Shown in pieces: positions 60,461-64,000 of a DNA stretch of 64,000 nucleotides. Below the pieces are notes generated by a model. It made no database searches. It was not told where the DNA came from and worked only from the letters and a program-made list of their open reading frames with translations. Source of the stretch: Senecio squalidus (Eukaryota; Streptophyta; Magnoliopsida; Asterales; Asteraceae). Each line of letters opens with the position of its first letter. Positions within the stretch are counted from its first letter, which is position 1. The translations under genes and the position numbers were made by a program. Where the stretch lies: contig CAJVGC010000592.1 of NCBI GenBank assembly GCA_910822075.1, forward strand, positions 5,276,756 through 5,340,755, in the 5' to 3' direction.

Positions 60461-61138
60461 CTAATAACGCTCTTCCAAGAACATCATGGCGGCGAGAGCT
60501 GCGACAAGTGCTCCCATGACTATGCAGGCTCTGACGAGGCACTGGACGGTCCGGGCGGTGGCCTGGACCGTCAGTATGATCCGCCGGGACTGCTGTGCTA
60601 GCTCGTTTGCAGCATCGAAGACTTCAAATAAAAGAAGGCTCTGCTCCTGGGCTTCCTCGGCAAGTCCACGGACTTGGCGGTGTGAGTTGAGGAAGGCGTC
60701 CGGAGGAAGAGGCTGATGAGTAGGTGGCATCATGGGTCGGGAGGGTCCGGACTCCTGCGCACGCCGTCTTTCTTCAATGAACTGACGATCCCATGCGTAA
60801 CGCTCCGATATCGGAGTGCGAAAGGCGGGATCGTAGGGGTCCAAGAAAGACTGGGGAGGCGCGGGTCGGAATGGGCCCGACGACGGATGCATAGGTGCTC
60901 CAGCATTTGGTCCTCGGGACTGTGGTGCTGCAACGGGCACCAACCTAGGAGGTGGAAGTACCGTCCGTGGGCTGGACCCATTACTGCTGCTGATGGTCTG
61001 GGACGTGTCTTCCGTTGGGTCAGTCGTCTGGTGACGCTGACTTTCGGATGCGGTGTGGCCCTCAGAGGGTTCGTGAGAGGGGGAGGCGGCTCGGGGAAGT
61101 GATCGTGTCTGGGATCGAGAGTTCGAGGACTGAGACAT
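60461..61138 (-). CDS. Proline-rich 225-residue ORF of the gypsy element, function unknown
   Basis: An intact frame begins MSQSSNSRSQTRSLPRAASP and lies about 370 bases downstream of the primer-binding site. Residues 1-100 are rich in Ser, Pro, Thr and Arg. The middle has SERYAWDRQFIEERRRAQES. The end is helical: LAEEAQEQSLLLFEVFDAAN, then a hydrophobic stretch CIVMGALVAALAAMMFLEER that could span a membrane. No conserved domain is recognised and it is not a normal gag fold. Being open in a recent insertion, it may be expressed, but high GC content also favours chance frames. Confidence 0.5.
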   Translation of the reverse strand: MSQSSNSRSQTRSLPRAASPSHEPSEGHTASESQRHQTTDPTEDTSQTISSSNGSSPRTVLPPPRLVPVAAPQSRGPNAGAPMHPSSGPFRPAPPQSFLDPYDPAFRTPISERYAWDRQFIEERRRAQESGPSRPMMPPTHQPLPPDAFLNSHRQVRGLAEEAQEQSLLLFEVFDAANELAQQSRRIILTVQATARTVQCLVRACIVMGALVAALAAMMFLEERY

Positions 61139-61493
61139 GGCGTATCTGCGAATAGGGAGTTACATAAGTACGGGGAAACTAAGAATAGGAAAAACGTAAG
61201 TAAAATGCATGCACGGGTCAATCATGTGAGTGTCGGGAATCGACAAGACCGGGAATTTATGGACTCAAAAACCGTTTAACGATAGCCTTTCATTTTCCGT
61301 TCTTGCATAATCCATTTTGAACTACGGGTGGTTGATCAAGTCACGCATAGTTGAAAAAGTTAACCATGCAATTGCGGAAAATAACATACTAAAGTTTGAA
61401 CCCGAAAATGACGTTTTTCTGAAAAGTCTTGGTTATAGTTTTGGTTTCGAAAACTTTTTGAAAGATTTTAAAACCGTTTTCACTATAACCCGT

Positions 61494-61506
61494 GCTCTGA
61501 TACCAA
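61494..61506 (-). other. Gypsy primer-binding site (initiator Met tRNA)
   Basis: On the minus strand, three bases after the LTR end, TTGGTATCAGAGC matches the complement of initiator Met tRNA. It fixes the element's orientation. Confidence 0.9.
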
Positions 61507-61509
61507 GTC

Positions 61510-64000
61510 TGTCACACCCCGCTAAAGCGGAAACACGGAATGTGAAGAGCAAAGAATCATTTCACGGGTTACACTAAAAATAACGGTTCGAGTCATTAAG
61601 ATTTAAATTAAAAAGTACAAGTCAAAGATACAACCAAGTTTCAATATAAGACCATGGTACATAACCAGAGTGTTTTTAAATAAAATTCCCAAAATAAGGT
61701 CTTCTTCCCCAAGTACACTTCCCATGATGGAATTGACCCGCCCGAGCAATGCACTTCATAACTTACGCTTAATTCCTGAAACATGAGATAAAGTGTCAAC
61801 TACGAAAACGTAGTGAGTGAGTTACAGTTTACGATTTGAAGAGAGGTTCAAGTTAAGAGTTCAAGTCAAAGAATTTCAAGATAAGATTAGATACTTAAAA
61901 TTCGAGAGTAACTTAATTAAATTTAAGTGCTTAAAATTCAAGAATAACCCAATTTCAAGACAATTTCAAGTACTTTAGAATAAATTTAAGTAAGTTAAAA
62001 AAAAATGAGTTCAAGTAAGTCCAAAACAATTTCAAGTACGACCAAAGTAAGTCTAAGTCAAATACAGAGTCAAATAGTGTAGCGAGCAAAAGGGGTCATA
62101 GTCACTACCTCAGCGGTGGATTAATCCACATGTGCAGGACAGAACGTAAGTATATGCGTAATATAGACCTATGATCCTCGAGTTGTACCAACCGCTAAGC
62201 TTAAATACGTAAGATTTAGTCTACACACTAACCCGATTCTAGTCAAGTACCTGCCCACCAGTCAAGTCTACAGTCAGAGTCCGCGAGGACCTAGCAATAT
62301 GTACCTTGGTCGCTACCCATTGGTAAGGAGTGACCGCTCCTAAGTATCGATACCCATAATATATGCTAACGGCTTGTGTTAATAGTGTGTATAGTCGTCC
62401 AAGTAAATCGTGGGACTTTTGCCGAACAGTTTTAAAAAGTCTTTTAGTCTGCACTTACGGCGTTATATTCTCACCTAGGGTTTAGTACTTAAATACAACC
62501 AAGCTATCAATGTCTATTCAAGTATCCAAAGAGGCAAACCTAGGGAGTCTAAGATAAGCCAATCCGAACAGTTGATGTGGTTTACGCATATTAGGACAAA
62601 TAGTCGTCCAATTAAATCGTCCAAGATAGTCTAAAAGTCGTCCAAATACAATTAGTTCTTCCAAAATAGTTTAAAAGTCGTCCAAATAGTTCGTTCAAAA
62701 TAGTTTATAAGTGCAAAAGTCAAAGTTTAATAAGTCAAAAGTCATCGTTTAATAAGTCAAAAGTCAAAGTTTAATAAGTCAAAAGTCAAAGTTTAATAAG
62801 ACAAAAGTCAAACTAGTTCAAATAGTTCAAAAGTCAAAATAGTTTATAAGTAAAAAAGTCGAATTGGTCCGATGAGTACCAAAAGTCAAATAGTCGTACA
62901 ATTTCAATAAGTCAAAATAGTTTGATAAGCAATTTCACATAATGCCATAGTCCAAAAACAATTTGATCTCATGTTTCCCCCAAAAAGCATATTTAAATGT
63001 AAAAGTAAGGAGGGGTGTAACTCACGGTTTGCGAAGAGAGTGAACTCGGAATCGGTCGGATAAGGAGTCGGGAATCACAGAATGCCTATGAATACCAAGA
63101 GTGTCCAAAAGTTAATGTCTTATTAGGTCCTTTATATAAGATTAGGTAACTTTTGTTTATGGTTATGTGATGAAGTCAAATTGTCTCAAAATTGGTCCGA
63201 AGCGGTTAACGTTTATTCTTAGTTTGAAAGTTCAAAGTTAAAGTTATTGATATGATAACCATGTTTAGGTTACTGAAATGGTTTAGATTTTCTAGTGAAA
63301 TTTGGGCAGCGCTTCCGCGCCCAAATTTCATGTCCAAAACCTACAACCATTTCCGCTCACAAAACATGCATATACACCCAACAACTTCAAAATAAGTCAA
63401 ATAAGTCCAAAAGTCCAATACAAGTCATTATTATTATTAGTTTTACTCATCTCAGTCTTATAATAACATTTGTAAAAGTCCAGAATGTGTGTACAAGTTT
63501 AAAACGGACAAACGACGATTTTTCGGGAGAACAGCAGCTCGGTGCTGCGCACCTGGGCACAGGTGCTGCGCACCTAGCTGCTGTCTCTTTCCCATTTTGT
63601 GTTTTTCTTGCTAAAAACGTTTTGTGACTCAAGGATTTCGACATGCAACCGGTGGATAACTTATAAAACATCATTTTTATGGTTTCTAAACAACTTTTAT
63701 CCATAAAAACATAGATCTAAGTATCATCTAGATAAAAATCGTTTTTGTAGAGAAAGTGATATAAATCTTTATAAAAACCCATTTTTCTTGTTTAGATCTT
63801 ACATGCAATCAAAGATTTTAGTAAAAAGAGTAAAGTAGAAGAGTTATACCGAAGGAAAAGAAATGAAACGATTTGGATGAGTTTTTAGCCCCAAATCTCC
63901 TTGAAAACCCGATTTAATCCTTTCCTTTTGCTACCCTTTACCCTTGGAACGTTTTGTTTAAAGTTGATAGTCGATTTTGATGAGTTTAGGGACTGATTTC
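61510..64000 (-). repeat. Gypsy 5' LTR, cut by the window edge
   Basis: It begins (on plus) TGTCACACCCCGC and follows the LTR at 54072-57144 base for base with about 13 differences over 2491 bases, including a one-base change in an A run and a short loss near 62200. The remaining roughly 580 bases lie outside the window. Confidence 0.92.

Larger units (their letters stand above)
54072..64000 (-). mobile_element. Young Ty3/gypsy element without pol (LARD-like), cut by the window edge
   Basis: Two nearly identical LTRs (54072-57144 and 61510 to beyond 64000) enclose 4365 bp. Orientation is minus: the primer-binding site lies at 61494-61506 and a purine-rich GGGGAGAA just before the LTR at 57144. 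The LTRs differ at only about 13 places by eye over the 2.49 kb that can be compared, so insertion was recent. The interior shows a proline-rich ORF and a damaged gag with zinc knuckles, but no protease, RT, RNase H or integrase motif on either strand. It must depend on proteins of a relative. Confidence 0.88.

Overview
This is a stretch of plant nuclear genome, AT-rich and packed with transposable elements. Three intact intron-bearing host genes sit among nested and decayed mobile elements. The nuclear-encoded chloroplast GAPDH B subunit (with its C-terminal redox extension), a clade-type PP2C, plant introns with GT..AG borders, and Athila, Ty1/copia, Helitron, Pack-MULE and PIF/Harbinger elements all point to a eudicot. 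Asteraceae is plausible from the general look of the repeats, but nothing here proves it.

Layout: 1-3890 is a broken Athila-type Ty3/gypsy reverse transcriptase (minus strand) split by a 2.83-kb solo LTR of another gypsy family. 4389-8696 is a young three-copy tandem repeat with a 1382-bp period. 8935-11027 is a five-exon gene for a small plastid membrane protein (At1g42960-like). 12394-16533 is a nine-exon GAPB gene. 17255-18297 holds two 466-bp mini-Helitrons placed head to head. 18959-19970 is a PIF/Harbinger element with a TAA target duplication. 20824-21038 is a MITE.

About 23586-36120 is a large Helitron on the minus strand. It has a canonical 3' terminus (hairpin plus CTAG), an RPA70-like single-strand-binding gene in nine exons, and a Rep/helicase gene broken by one frameshift and two in-frame stops. 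Its 3' third carries an array of four long hairpins and exon-like fragments. 37056-37570 is a hAT MITE with a perfect 8-bp target duplication. 38228-39947 is a Pack-MULE with a perfect 9-bp target duplication, carrying a TMK-like receptor kinase fragment. 41768-44584 is a four-exon PP2C gene. 46512-52779 is a decayed Ty1/copia element with both LTRs. 53598-54071 is the front of a PIF-like element, interrupted by a young minus-strand gypsy element (54072 to beyond 64000) with 3.07-kb LTRs, a zinc-knuckle-rich gag remnant and no recognisable pol.

The two plastid-protein genes lie 1.4 kb apart on the same strand, but nothing in the sequence shows co-regulation. The most unusual structures are the four-hairpin array in the Helitron, the exon duplication in its RPA gene, the two GC-rich palindrome cassettes that differ between gypsy LTR subfamilies at matching positions, and the duplicated zinc-knuckle module in the pol-less gypsy element.
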